Under the pieces are notes generated by a model. The model saw nothing but the letters and a program-made list of their open reading frames with translations, did no database searches and had not been told where the DNA came from. The translations under genes and the position numbers were made by a program. Shown in pieces: positions 43,750 through 53,401 of a DNA stretch of 64,000 bases. The DNA is from Madurella fahalii (lineage: Eukaryota; Ascomycota; Sordariomycetes; Sordariales): contig CM056874.1 in NCBI GenBank assembly GCA_029876055.1, forward strand, positions 310,001-374,000, in the 5' to 3' direction. Position 1 is the stretch's first letter. Each line of letters begins with the position of its first letter.

Positions 43750-44608
43750 CTAACAGACGATCTGGTAACAGATTCCCACCTTCACTCGCTTCCCATACGC
43801 GATACACTCCTTCTTATGCCGCTTCCAATCCGCCCTCTGGCAAGCCCGCCCACAATACCTGATCTTCAAGCATTTGAAACATCTCTTCAGCGTCCTGCTA
43901 TCCGTCGTGTTCCCCTTCTCGCAGAGCTTGCACTTGGTAATCCCATCCCTTCCCGTTGCGCTCTTCCCCAGTCATCCTCTCAGCTCAGCGGCAAACTCCT
44001 GAGCAGAAAACTGAGGCGAGATGACCGCCTTCACACAATCCCCCTTCACCTTCCCACATCGGCACATCGAACTCCGAGCTTGGGAATATCCCCTTTCCAC
44101 AACCACAAACCATCTACCACCGGCCCGCGTGCCTTACCATCAGCGCCAATCTCCCTAACACCCCTATCCTTATAGCGGTCCCACCCCAATAGCGGACGCG
44201 GTAGTAGCATTCACAATCCGCCCCACGCGCCCCCTCCCCCGCTCGTCAGCGTTCCTCCCAAGCCGGCAGAACCGCCCGCTACACCCTCGGCTCCTCGTTA
44301 TCCACAACAATATCCACCACTCCGAACTCCACATCCTCGCAGACGCCGACGCCGACGCCGCCACCGCCACCATCGCGCTCCAGGAGCCGACCCACCGCCC
44401 GCTGTTTTGCAGTAGCCTGCGGATTACTAATAGGGAGAGGCAGCACTGCGCAGTCGGCCACTACGCTCCTGTTGGCGAGGTCGAGGCGGAGAGGTGGTAC
44501 AAAGATGAGGATGGCCGGGGTGGGGGACTGTGCTTCGGCTGGAGAGGTGGCGCAGCGCAAAGGTGGTGTGGCGGGGCGTCCTGCTGGTGCAGTTGTTCTT
44601 GTCGGCAT
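43750..44608 (-). pseudogene. Frame-broken MYND zinc-finger gene
   Basis: Read on the minus strand in shifting frames, this stretch gives a coherent protein. The N-terminal part starts at the ATG at 44608 (TPAILIFVPPLRLDLANRSV). Next is RIVNATTASAIG, then DRYKDRGVREIG and LWLWKGDIPKLG. CRCGKVKGDCVKAVISPQF follows, and last a complete MYND finger (CKLCEKG ... RCFKCLKIRYCGRACQ ... DWKRHKKEC) at about 43960-43790. Frame changes are needed near 44280, 44190 and 44067, and an in-frame TGA or paired shifts occur at about 43930-43985. I found no splice signals that would remove them. Homologues are mostly single proteins with this block order. Either a decayed gene or indel errors in the assembly. 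Neighbouring genes show no such errors, which favours decay. Confidence 0.65.
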
Positions 44609-45785
44609 CGAGGCCGGAGTAGTGAATGAAGAGAAGTGGGAATGAGATGATAGGGAAGGTGGAGGAGGAGGAAGGGTGAGCAGTTGGGTTGTCCACTACC
44701 GCCTCATCGATGTCTTACTAAAGCCCAGCTGTACTGCTGCAGAGATGATGTTTCCCCAACGAGAAGCGGGATCTAGCCGTGTGCTTCCATGCTTCCAGAA
44801 TTGACCAAGAAGATTATTGAGTTATTCGTTGACAAAGATCCCTGCGGGTGTGGCGGATCGAAGGCTTATTAATGTGGGATTGAAGCTACTTTTCAGCTGC
44901 TTGTATGTCTCGCTGGCCTCTTTGAAATGTCCGCTTCAGCCGCGCTTGTTTCTCGTTTCCGGCCACGGAGAGGCAGAAGTCCTATAGTTCAACAACATGA
45001 GAGAAAGTTCCATGTTCGCAGAATCTGAACCGTTTTCCGTACTCGCTATCACGTCAGGTCTCTGGCGAGGAGGCAAGACCGCGTAGCTTCTTCGCCTGTG
45101 CTTGGAGATGTCGTTAGCAGGCTTGGTTGAGAGAAACATGGTACAGTATGTTCCAGTTGTCTTCGTTCTTTTGGCCGTCCGAGTTATCAACGATAAAGGT
45201 GAGGATGAGGATGTTCCGAGCTTCTCGGAATCAGCATCAAAAGGGAGTCTCAGCTCGGGTACCACCGGTATTTCCTATTTACATACCTGTGATCATGTGT
45301 CAATGTAAGCATGTGATGTCCATCCAGCGCTCTGAGAGCCCTTTAGTTAGAAAAATGGCTATTTAACCTTGTAATGGGAGTTAACTTACCATCAGAATAG
45401 GTAGCGGGGAGGATGTTTCGGATATTGCCACAACTCAGTAGCAGGTTGTGAGGCTGCTTTTCTGGCTGGAGACGTTGGGTCAGGCACGCGGCAGGGGTAT
45501 TGCCGGTGACAGAGAAATGGACTCAAGAAGTAGCGCATCCCGGCGTCAACATATGATAGCGTGATTGGCAGTCTCGAGGTAAAGCTGAAGTGAGAAATCT
45601 TTCTGGGGAAGCGAGCCTTTAATTATCCCACCTCCTCTTTCCAAAGCCCAACGTCCACCCATCCCGGGCCCCTGACGAACAGAACGACCGTTAGGGCAGT
45701 CTGCAGCCGAGCAGTGCATTTGTATTTCTGTCGCAGCGATGCCAACAGACCCAGTTGTCGCAGCTCGTGAAGTAATGCAGTCAGC
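44609..45785. other. Intergenic
   Basis: No gene recognised; the 109-codon minus frame at 44936-45265 has no domain or splice context. Confidence 0.5.
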
Positions 45786-46635
45786 CTATGCCTTCTCAAT
45801 CACTTTCCATACCTCTCCGCCCATCTTCACTTCGTCCTCCAGCGTAGCCTCGTGCGCCAGGTAGGTTGCGAACTCAGTTGGCAACTCCTTCTCACCAATC
45901 CGAACCTGCCGGTGCCATGTTTGCTTATCGGCAAGCCATCTAAGCCTTTCAACCGTGACCTCACTGCCATCCCGTACGATCGCTTGGCAGTACTGTCCCA
46001 GTCGGATAACCAATCCCCTTCTTGGGCCTGTTGGGCACTCGCCGCCCTCCTCGCCGCTCCACTGCAGCACGAGGCAAGTTGCGGCGGGATCGCCGGGTAG
46101 CGCGTGCGCAGACCCGAGCTCGATGGGTTCGGACCGCCACATCTCCTCATAGTCGGCCTCAGCCCCCGTGTCTGGGTTCACCATTCTACCTTTTTCCAGC
46201 GTCAGGCTCGTGTCTGACGGGTGGTCAAACACATCGCCTTCGTCAATGATATGCTCGGCATCTCGTGTACGAGAGTCGATCCAATGGTGCCACTTGGAGT
46301 GCTTGACACGTTCCCCCGGCCCGCAATCACTTGTCGCGAGCCAGCTAGACGACGAGGTGCCCGCGATGGCCCAGTCAAGACGGGAAAGCGGGAGGATACC
46401 ATCTGTAAAATCCGGCAGTCAGCATGCTGCCTATTTCCACAGTGTTCCTTCATTAGGCCCGTCACTGTTTGATGGGAAGACGCAGCTTACCACTTGTATC
46501 TTCGGTGGAGGTGGGCTTCAAAATGCGAATATCGACAAACCGCCGCTCTGGAGAAGTGAGCACGATCGTCGATGTTGGCTCGCTTGGCTCGTTTGGGAGC
46601 CAGCGGATATGTTCTCGGACTGAGATGTCGGCCAT
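45786..46635 (-). CDS. HRI1: Hri1 family protein, 2 exons
   Basis: Exons are 46635-46491 and 46402-45786; 253 aa. The 88-nt intron (GTAAGC, GCTGACTG branch, TTTTACAG) joins TSTEDTSD to GILPLSRLDWAIAG. Family landmarks in order: SVREHIRWLPNEPSEPTST, VLTSPERRFVDIRIL, WHHWIDSRTRDAEHIIDEGD, LEKGRMVNPDTG with YEEMWR, RRGLVIRLGQYCQAIVRDG, VTVERLRW and WKVIEKA. This is the two-lobed beta-barrel Hri1 fold. Yeast Hri1 interacts with the Hrr25 kinase and the Sec63 translocon subunit; its biochemical role is unsettled. Cytosolic, conserved length. Confidence 0.9.
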
Positions 46636-47415
46636 GTTTGCGAGTAGTGGCTTTCGGGTTTCGATACTGCGCGTTGTGTGAGTGTTGAGAGGCGCGGGGG
46701 ACGGAAAATGCCCACAGAGCATAGCCTAACCCTAACCCCTTCCAAGGTTGATTGGGCTGCCCCCTTCACGACCAGGGCCGAATGCTCGTAATGAAAACAA
46801 GACGGTTAACTCCACTATTGATTTCTATAGTGTTGTAGCCCGGTTCACTAAATCGTACAAGTCAGGGAATTCGTTTTGGCCAGCTGTGTCACTGGCTGGA
46901 GAGAGATATCGACAGAGAATCGAAATTTAGTCATCGATTATGCTTGGGCACTCACTGGGGGCCACAGGTACGTAGTTTCCGTGTGGCCTGCAATGGTGGG
47001 AGAGACCCGAAGTAAAACTCGATATTTACTCTTAGCGATTACCAAGTTATGGTCCCAATTATCCTTGATTCTGCTTCGTCTTCTGGGGGGAACTAGCCAC
47101 CAGGTAACTCATGACGGGGCTGATTCTTCACGGGACACTATGCTAGCCGCTGTAAGCGGACAAACAATGCAAAATACCTTTTACATTAGGAGACCCTGAG
47201 GTGGGGTGGGGCAGGACAGTATATTTTCTCCACGGCTCACACAGTACCGTACCACCACCGGACTCGGCGAGTGCCGGACAGAAAAGTACCGGGAAGCTCA
47301 GGGCTTGGGAGCTCCAAAATTTCGCAGTCGCAGCACAATCAAGCCCCCGAATTGCGGCCGCCCTTCGATCCCGCGAGCCATTGCGTGCTGGCGTCGTCCA
47401 GCCCTTGTTACCAAG
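46636..47415. other. Intergenic between divergent genes
   Basis: Promoter region of HRI1 and DHODH. Two telomere-like CCCTAA units occur at about 46725-46739, too few to mean much. No gene. Confidence 0.6.
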
Positions 47416-48873
47416 ATGGCGGGCCCCTACCTACGAGCCCGACACGCTCTTTCAACCACCCTCAGACCCCTCGCCCGCCGTCTCCCCCATCATCCCCGAC
47501 TTGCCAACCATGTCCGCCGGCGCCCCGCATCGACAGCTTCGTCCCCTGCCGGCTCGCCCGCCGTCTCCCTCGCAAGAACCTTCGTCATCGGCGGCTCTCT
47601 CGTCGTCTCCCTCTGCGCCGTCTACTACTACGCAACCGACACGCGAGCGTCCTTCCTCCACCGCTGGCTGATCCCGCCCCTCCTCCGGCTCATCTTCCCG
47701 GACGCCGAAGACGCACACCACTCCGGCACCGCCGCGCTCAAATCGCTGTACGCCCTCGGCCTGCACCCGCGCGAGCGGTCCGACCCGTCGCGGCCCGAAC
47801 AAAGCCCGCTCTCGGTGACCGTCTTTGGCACCACGCTGGCCAACCCCGTCGGCATCTCGGCCGGGCTCGACAAGGACGCCGAGATCCCCGACGCGCTCTT
47901 CGCGCTGGGCGCCGGCGTCGTCGAGGTGGGCGGGTGCACCCCGCTGCCGCAGGAGGGCAACCCCCGCCCGCGCGTGTTCCGCATCCCCGCCGTGGACGGG
48001 CTGATCAACCGGTATGGGCTCAACTCGCGGGGCGCCGATGCCATGGCCGCGCGGCTGCGGGAACGGCTGCGCAAGTACGCACGACGGCTGGGCCTGAGCG
48101 AAGCCGAGGCGCTGCATGGCGGGATGGGCGACGTCCCCACTGGCAGCTTGCAGCCGGGCCGGTTGCTGTGCGTCCAGATCGCCAAGAACAAGAAGACGGA
48201 CGAGAAGGATGTCAACGCCGTCATCAGGGACTACGTGCACTGCGTCACGAGGCTGGCGCCGTATGCCGATGTGCTGGTCGTCAATGTCAGCAGCCCGAAC
48301 ACCCCCGGCCTGCGCGACCTGCAGGCAACGGAGCCGCTCGCCAGGTTGCTGAGCGCCGTGGTCGACGAGGCGAAGCGGACGGACAGGAAGGTCAAGCCCA
48401 GGGTCATGGTCAAGGTCTCGCCAGACGAGGACGATGATACCCAGATGGAAGGGGTGGTGCAGGCTGTGTGGATGAGCGGTGTGGATGGCGTCATTGTGGG
48501 TAACACAACGAAGCGGCGGACCGGGCTGGTCCCGCAAGGAGTGAAGCTGAACGGCAAGGAGCAGAAGGCGCTGACTGAGGACGGCGGCTTCTCCGGCCCG
48601 GCCATGTTCGATCGGACGCTGAACCTGGTGGGAAGGTACCGCAAGATGCTCGACAGTTACTCGCTGAACTCGCCAGGCGTGGATGACGTGTTTGCGCCGC
48701 AAAAGGTCATCTTTGCCACGGGAGGTATCACAAACGGCGAGCAGGCCCTGAAGGTACTGAATGCCGGCGCCAGTGTGGCCATGGTCTATACGGGTCTGGT
48801 TTACGGAGGTTCCGGCACCATCACGCGGATAAAGAGCGAGATGAGAGAAAGACTGGCAATTAAGGAGGCATGA
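47416..48873 (+). CDS. Mitochondrial dihydroorotate dehydrogenase (class 2)
   Basis: 485 aa from the ATG at 47416; the frame is open upstream but the start MAGPYLRARHALSTTLRP is a mitochondrial presequence. A membrane anchor follows (TFVIGGSLVVSLCAVYYYA, about 54-72). The FMN barrel begins TLANPVGISAGLDKDAEIPD, and continues with GFVEVGG-like GAGVVEVGGCTPLPQ and INRYGLNSRGAD. The catalytic NVSSPNTPGLRDLQ follows (Ser about 290, class 2 type), then VMVKVSPDED, GVIVGNTT and a C-terminal ATGGITNGEQALKVLNAGAS with VYTGLVYGG. It oxidises dihydroorotate to orotate in de novo pyrimidine synthesis and passes electrons to ubiquinone at the inner membrane. The equivalent is S. pombe ura3 and N. crassa pyr-1. 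An insertion of about 30 residues (RLGLSEAEALHGGMGD) is usual in fungi. Confidence 0.95.
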   Translation: MAGPYLRARHALSTTLRPLARRLPHHPRLANHVRRRPASTASSPAGSPAVSLARTFVIGGSLVVSLCAVYYYATDTRASFLHRWLIPPLLRLIFPDAEDAHHSGTAALKSLYALGLHPRERSDPSRPEQSPLSVTVFGTTLANPVGISAGLDKDAEIPDALFALGAGVVEVGGCTPLPQEGNPRPRVFRIPAVDGLINRYGLNSRGADAMAARLRERLRKYARRLGLSEAEALHGGMGDVPTGSLQPGRLLCVQIAKNKKTDEKDVNAVIRDYVHCVTRLAPYADVLVVNVSSPNTPGLRDLQATEPLARLLSAVVDEAKRTDRKVKPRVMVKVSPDEDDDTQMEGVVQAVWMSGVDGVIVGNTTKRRTGLVPQGVKLNGKEQKALTEDGGFSGPAMFDRTLNLVGRYRKMLDSYSLNSPGVDDVFAPQKVIFATGGITNGEQALKVLNAGASVAMVYTGLVYGGSGTITRIKSEMRERLAIKEA

Positions 48874-49271
48874 GACATTACGGTTGTCCAGCTGGCGCTC
48901 GTATATATAGCATCGACATAGATTCCGGGCATGTCCGCCATGCGAGGCTCAGGAGTTGCGCTTCGTATCTGCCGTTTCCCCCGTCTAGTCAGCTCTCTTA
49001 CCTCTCTTATTCGGGCTACAACACCTATAACGCTATCACGCAGCAGCTGTAGGTCTGGGAACGTGTACCAAAAAATCAAGAATAAAAATAAAAAATAAAA
49101 AATCAAGATTCGTCAAATATAGACAAGAAGCCGAGTAAGATACTCATCAAATGCTCTGTTTTCCCCCTTTCAACTTCTCCCCTCCCAGCGCCACAACGGT
49201 CAACCACTCAGCACCTACTGCTGCCCTGTCCATCATCTTCAACCCAACCGTCCTTACCCCTGAGTACCATG
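48874..49271. other. Intergenic between convergent genes
   Basis: 3' flanks of DHODH and the AA9 gene; an A/T-rich stretch at 49079-49106. No gene. Confidence 0.6.
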
Positions 49272-50393
49272 CTAGCATCTAAACACAGCCGGCCCCGGGA
49301 TAGTATACGGTTGCGCTACGCACTGTCATCAGCACACGCCCATCCCAAACTATAATCCATCCTCCTACTCCCTACTCACCCTTATAAGCATCGTACGTAA
49401 CCCCCGCATCGCTGCCCTTGTACGCGCCGGGGAAGGCGACCAGGCCAGCCGAGGGCACCGTCGACCCGCCGCCCGTCACTTTCAGCTGGTGGCAGCCGGG
49501 GTAGAACTGGGCGCCGGGATATTGCCACGCAGCGTGCAGGGCGATGATCTCGTGGCGGACGAGGTAGAAGCCTGGCTTGAGGCACGAGGGGATGGTATAT
49601 TCATACGACGTCGGGGCTTTCATAAGGGGTGTCTGTTTTTGAAAAAGGTGGGGGAAGAAGGTGGGTTAGCTTTGATGGGTTGGTAGGGGGGTAAACGCCG
49701 GGGAGGCGCGAACGTACGGCTGCCCAGGTGTTGGAGGTTCCCTCGCGGCCGCCTTCTTTGACCTTGAACCAGACCGCGCTAAGAAGGTTAGCCCCGAGGT
49801 TTTTGGTGTGGTGCTTGGGGGCTGGTATTGTCTCACGAAGTGCCAGGCGACCAGCCTTGGCAGCCGGTGTCTGGGCAGCGAGCCATGTACGTGATGACCG
49901 GGCCCATGTGGGAGTCCGGCCAGAGGGTCCAGCGCAGGGTTACGGATGAGCCTGCTGCGGCGGTGGCATGGAGTTTGGCGGGGGCGGCCCCGGCGTTGCA
50001 TTGCACGTCGATGGAAGCGACGTTTTCCACGGGGCCGTTGCCGGGGATGGAGCGCGAGATCCTATCAGGCTTTATTCCATTGTCAGGGCTTGCAAACGAC
50101 AGTGAATTGAATGTGGCGTCGTTGCTGTACCTTGTTGTCTCCCATGTATGGGTCCATGTAGGGCTGCATCCCGGGTTGTTGGTGAGTGTGCTGTTTTCAA
50201 TGTAGAGACCTTCATCTCACCGTACCTGGTAGAACTATATGGTTTGGCGGACTCAGTATGCAGCAGATAGATATGATTCGAACATATCAGATGCTCGTAC
50301 CTGATAGAACTGTCCGCCAATCGTAGCATTATCGACATAGCCGTGGGCAGCAACCAAGCCCACGGTGGCTAAGAGAGTCGCGACGGTCTTCAT
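49272..50393 (-). CDS. AA9 lytic polysaccharide monooxygenase, 7 exons incl. a 9-nt micro-exon
   Basis: Exons are 50393-50301, 50234-50226, 50163-50131, 50069-49837, 49778-49718, 49632-49380 and 49315-49272; 241 aa. Introns are 66, 62, 61, 58, 85 and 64 nt. The signal peptide (1-16) ends before His17, the mature N-terminal His of the copper brace (AHGYVDNATIGG). The second brace His is His99 (PDSHMGPVITYMA). The axial Tyr187 sits in GAQFYPGCHQL after the RHEIIALH segment. The 9-nt exon adds Phe-Tyr-Gln between GGQFYQ and PYMDPYMG, and the last exon gives YTIPGPAVF-R-C; both match T. terrestris GH61E as I recall it. Intron 3 uses an AAAG acceptor 12 nt after its CTGAC branch. The enzyme cleaves cellulose-type chains oxidatively outside the cell. 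No carbohydrate-binding module. Confidence 0.92.
50226..50234 (-). other. 9-nt micro-exon of the AA9 gene
   Basis: TTCTACCAG between an ATAG acceptor (50236-50235) and a GTACGG donor. With it, a 137-nt apparent intron splits into two normal introns of 66 and 62 nt, and Phe-Tyr-Gln is restored at the place where the T. terrestris homologue has a second FYQ. Confidence 0.75.
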
Positions 50394-51762
50394 CGTTCAA
50401 TAGCCGATCGGTAGTGATGTCACGTAGAGCATACGGGCGAAGTCAGGGAAGTAAGCTCGAATCTTGGCCGCTCTAGAGGTTACGGACTGTGGTGTCGGGC
50501 TACGCGTTCTTTTATAACGCTTTCCCATACGTGTATCCAGACTTGTATCTCGTTCCGGCATACCGGTGCCATGACCCAGTGACCGAATTGAACAGAGCCC
50601 CGCTTGCTTTGCGGACAACCAACATACCGCCGAAGCTGGTTCGGGAGCCTTGGCCGAGGCCAGTCCCGGTGGAGTTTACCGCAAGCGGAAGCATGGTAAG
50701 GTACGGAATCAGCGAGGTGTCGCCGGACGATCAACAGCTTGGCGAAGACACAAGCCGCGATACGTGACGATGCCGATGTGGGGTCACCTGTTCCCACAGC
50801 CTGGTTTCACCGTCTCCGGGGGAGCCGCACTAATGGCCATGGAGCATCATCCTCCGAGCTTCCGTTGAAAGGCAGGGGTGCTCGAACACAAATGCCCCAC
50901 CAATGGGGATTCTGAGAGTCTCCGAAAGCTCGCCATTTTCCACGGCTCGGCCTACTTCGCCGGAGTTCCGGTCTTCCCGGGTTGTTCGTTAAAGTTCTAT
51001 GGGCAAGAACTCCCTTGGTGGCCCGTGTTAAAGGAGACAAGAACCATCGGCTAGGTCATGGGAACAACGGATTGAGCACAGGCCAGTACAGAAACACCAG
51101 TAGCTAGGTACGTATGGCAAACCCAAACTCTCATGTTCGCTATTGAAACGATGACCGCTCAATTCTGTCAACAAAGGATTTGACCGTGGGAGGTTAGAAC
51201 CTTGTAGGATGCGGGAACATGGGGAACTCTTATATAAGGTAAGTAGCTGAACTCTGCTCACAAGTCAATTCCGTATTTCCCTGCCGTAAGTACTACACAC
51301 ATGCCTCACTTGCTGCTCTTTCTGATTCTATTTCCGGAGGCTTGCGCGGAACAATGCAATACCTATCCATGTATGCACCCTAAGGTAGCCATGTTCAGCG
51401 CATCTCGCTCCAAGCATTGGTTTCGGGCCCCGGCGATGCAGAAAGGATAGTGGAATGTGTACTAGACATAACAGGAATCGCATTTGCCTTGCTCGGCTCT
51501 CTTGAACTGTTTCTTCTTTTCCCTCCCATCCAGATGCGAATCCTCCACACCCAAAACCTCCCCACACTGCCATGCACCTATGACCAATGCAACCACACCA
51601 TTACCCAGGCCTTGAAAGTGAGATCGGTGAACTCATGACGTGCCTTCCACGAATGTAAAAATCCCGTCGGCAGTTGTCCTTTCGTCCTTTTCCTTCCCTC
51701 CTTCATCCGCCGTGCCCCTCCGTATGCGTCGAGTATGTCTCCCTGAATTGCGTATTGGGGAT
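50394..51762. other. Intergenic, AA9 promoter
   Basis: TATA box at 50509-50516. No further gene recognised. Confidence 0.55.
50509..50516 (-). promoter_or_regulatory. TATA box of the AA9 gene
   Basis: TATAAAAG on the minus strand, 116 bases upstream of the ATG at 50393. Confidence 0.55.
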
Positions 51763-52549
51763 TTAGTTTCCCATAGCACTGCGCAGGTCATCCGTAGTCT
51801 GCCCTACGCCCAGTTTTGGCCTGTCATCAGCGGCGGCTTCCAGCGGCGTGACTTTCTTTACAACGCGGGCCGGCGTCCCCATCGCGACGCTCCATGGCGG
51901 TATGTCCTTTGTGACAACGGAGCCAGCACCGATCGTGCACCCTTCGCCGATGGTGACGCCAGGCAGTACCACAACGTGACCCCCGATCCAGCAGTCATCC
52001 TTGATGGTGATGGGCTTAGCATACTCGATGCAGTCGCGCCGACTGCGTACGTCGGTTTCGTGCGTCGCCGACAAAAGAGAAACATTGGGACCGAACATGA
52101 CACGGTCGCCAATGGTGACGATTGCGCAATCCAAGATGGTCAAGTTGAAGTTGGCGTAGAAGCGGTGACCCAGGCGAATGTTGCAGCCGTAGTCAACGCG
52201 AAAAGGCGGCTCTATAAAAGTCTCGTCGCCAACATAGCCCACAAACTTGCGGAGCATCTCCAGGCGCTCGGCATAGAGTGAGTCAAAATTTGCTGCAGGA
52301 TCGGTAGGGAAGTGGTGGTTGTAGTCGTGACAGCACCTCCGAGCCTTGAAGCGGGCTGCTGCCAGCCCGGGCTCCAGAGGGTCGTACCTATTCGACAGTC
52401 AGCCTCATCGTACGAATCTTGATATGGCCAATTAGCGGACTCTCTCACAGCATGCCCGAGATCATCTTCTCATATTCATCACCCTGAGGGACGTGGGCAA
52501 GGCTTGCGGCTTTTTGGAGCTCTTCCGGCGCCTTCGCTGAGGCAGCCAT
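51763..52549 (-). CDS. Maltose/galactoside-type O-acetyltransferase (LbH fold), 2 exons
   Basis: Exons are 52549-52449 and 52387-51763; 241 aa. The 61-nt intron (GTGAGA, GGCTGACTG branch, AATAG) joins SGML to YDPLEPGL. Residues about 24-80 are the Mac domain (EYEKMISGMLYDPLEPGLAA). The rest is a left-handed beta-helix of hexapeptide repeats, with DYGCNIRLGHRFYANFNLTI, the catalytic-type His in LLSATHETDV, then the GGHVVVLPGVTIGEGCTIGA and SVVTKDIPPWSVAMGTPARV block. Members transfer acetyl from acetyl-CoA to sugar hydroxyls and work as trimers in the cytosol. The natural substrate in fungi is not settled. Full family length. Confidence 0.92.
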
Positions 52550-53401
52550 GACGGTTGATTTCGTTTCTGCGTTTGGTAGTAGATGGAAATAGAGAGTAGT
52601 TTTGGCAGATTGACCTAGGAAATGAGGGCTAGGTGGAAAAAAAAAGAGAGAAGATTGAATCTTCCGTAGGTACGGACGGTTGCTGTGGGCTGGGGTAGTT
52701 GTCGCCGGAAATCTACCCAGTCTAGAAGTTCCCCCACGCTTTGTGGAGCTGTTGCGGGGTAGACACTACGCATGTCCCGGTGGACACTGGACTGATATTG
52801 TACTGTATGTCCTTGCTACTCCAGAACCTTTGCTAGGTAACGAACCTCTATCTGCAAGCCTAGAACTGCATCAGCGTAGACATGGTATCGCCTTACCTTA
52901 GCAGCCCAGGATTAGAGAGATGAAATATTTCATGACGATATCATGGCGGTGATATACGAAGTAAAGCGGTCGCGTCTTTCGTTTTTTGTGTAACTACGAT
53001 ACTCATGTTACTGCTGGAGGGCGCTAGTATCCATGATTGTGCCTTTTCAAAAAAAAAAAAAAAACCTAACGACGGGCTAAGGTAACCCTGAGCAGGGCAT
53101 GCATCACTTCGTGATTCAAGCATCCCGCAGTCTCGGCTCCCATTATCTTGAGGTCGTAAAACACCAAAACGAATCAAGCTATATCGACGCATCTAGGGAT
53201 AGTGTTTCTCCATGAGTTTGGCTGGCGTCGTCGCGTCGAATGAACCATCTGGGATCTCTTTGCCTTGGAATGCTCGACGTATCCCGAACTAACTCACCAT
53301 CACAAACCATCATGTGGCCGTGGTGCCCTGCGACCAATCCCACGCTCACCGCGCTATAGTATGACTTATTGCTACCAAGTTAAGTTGACAATCTGCAATA
53401 C
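52550..53401. other. Intergenic
   Basis: A 16-A run at 53049-53064 and two TAAGGTA-type motifs (52889-52905, 53073-53090). No gene. Confidence 0.6.

Noticed and set aside
46725..46739. Interstitial telomere repeat (CCCTAA)
   Set aside because: Only about two units; expected by chance.
47452..48702. 416-codon minus frame opposite DHODH
   Set aside because: A high-GC shadow; the plus frame contains all DHODH motifs.
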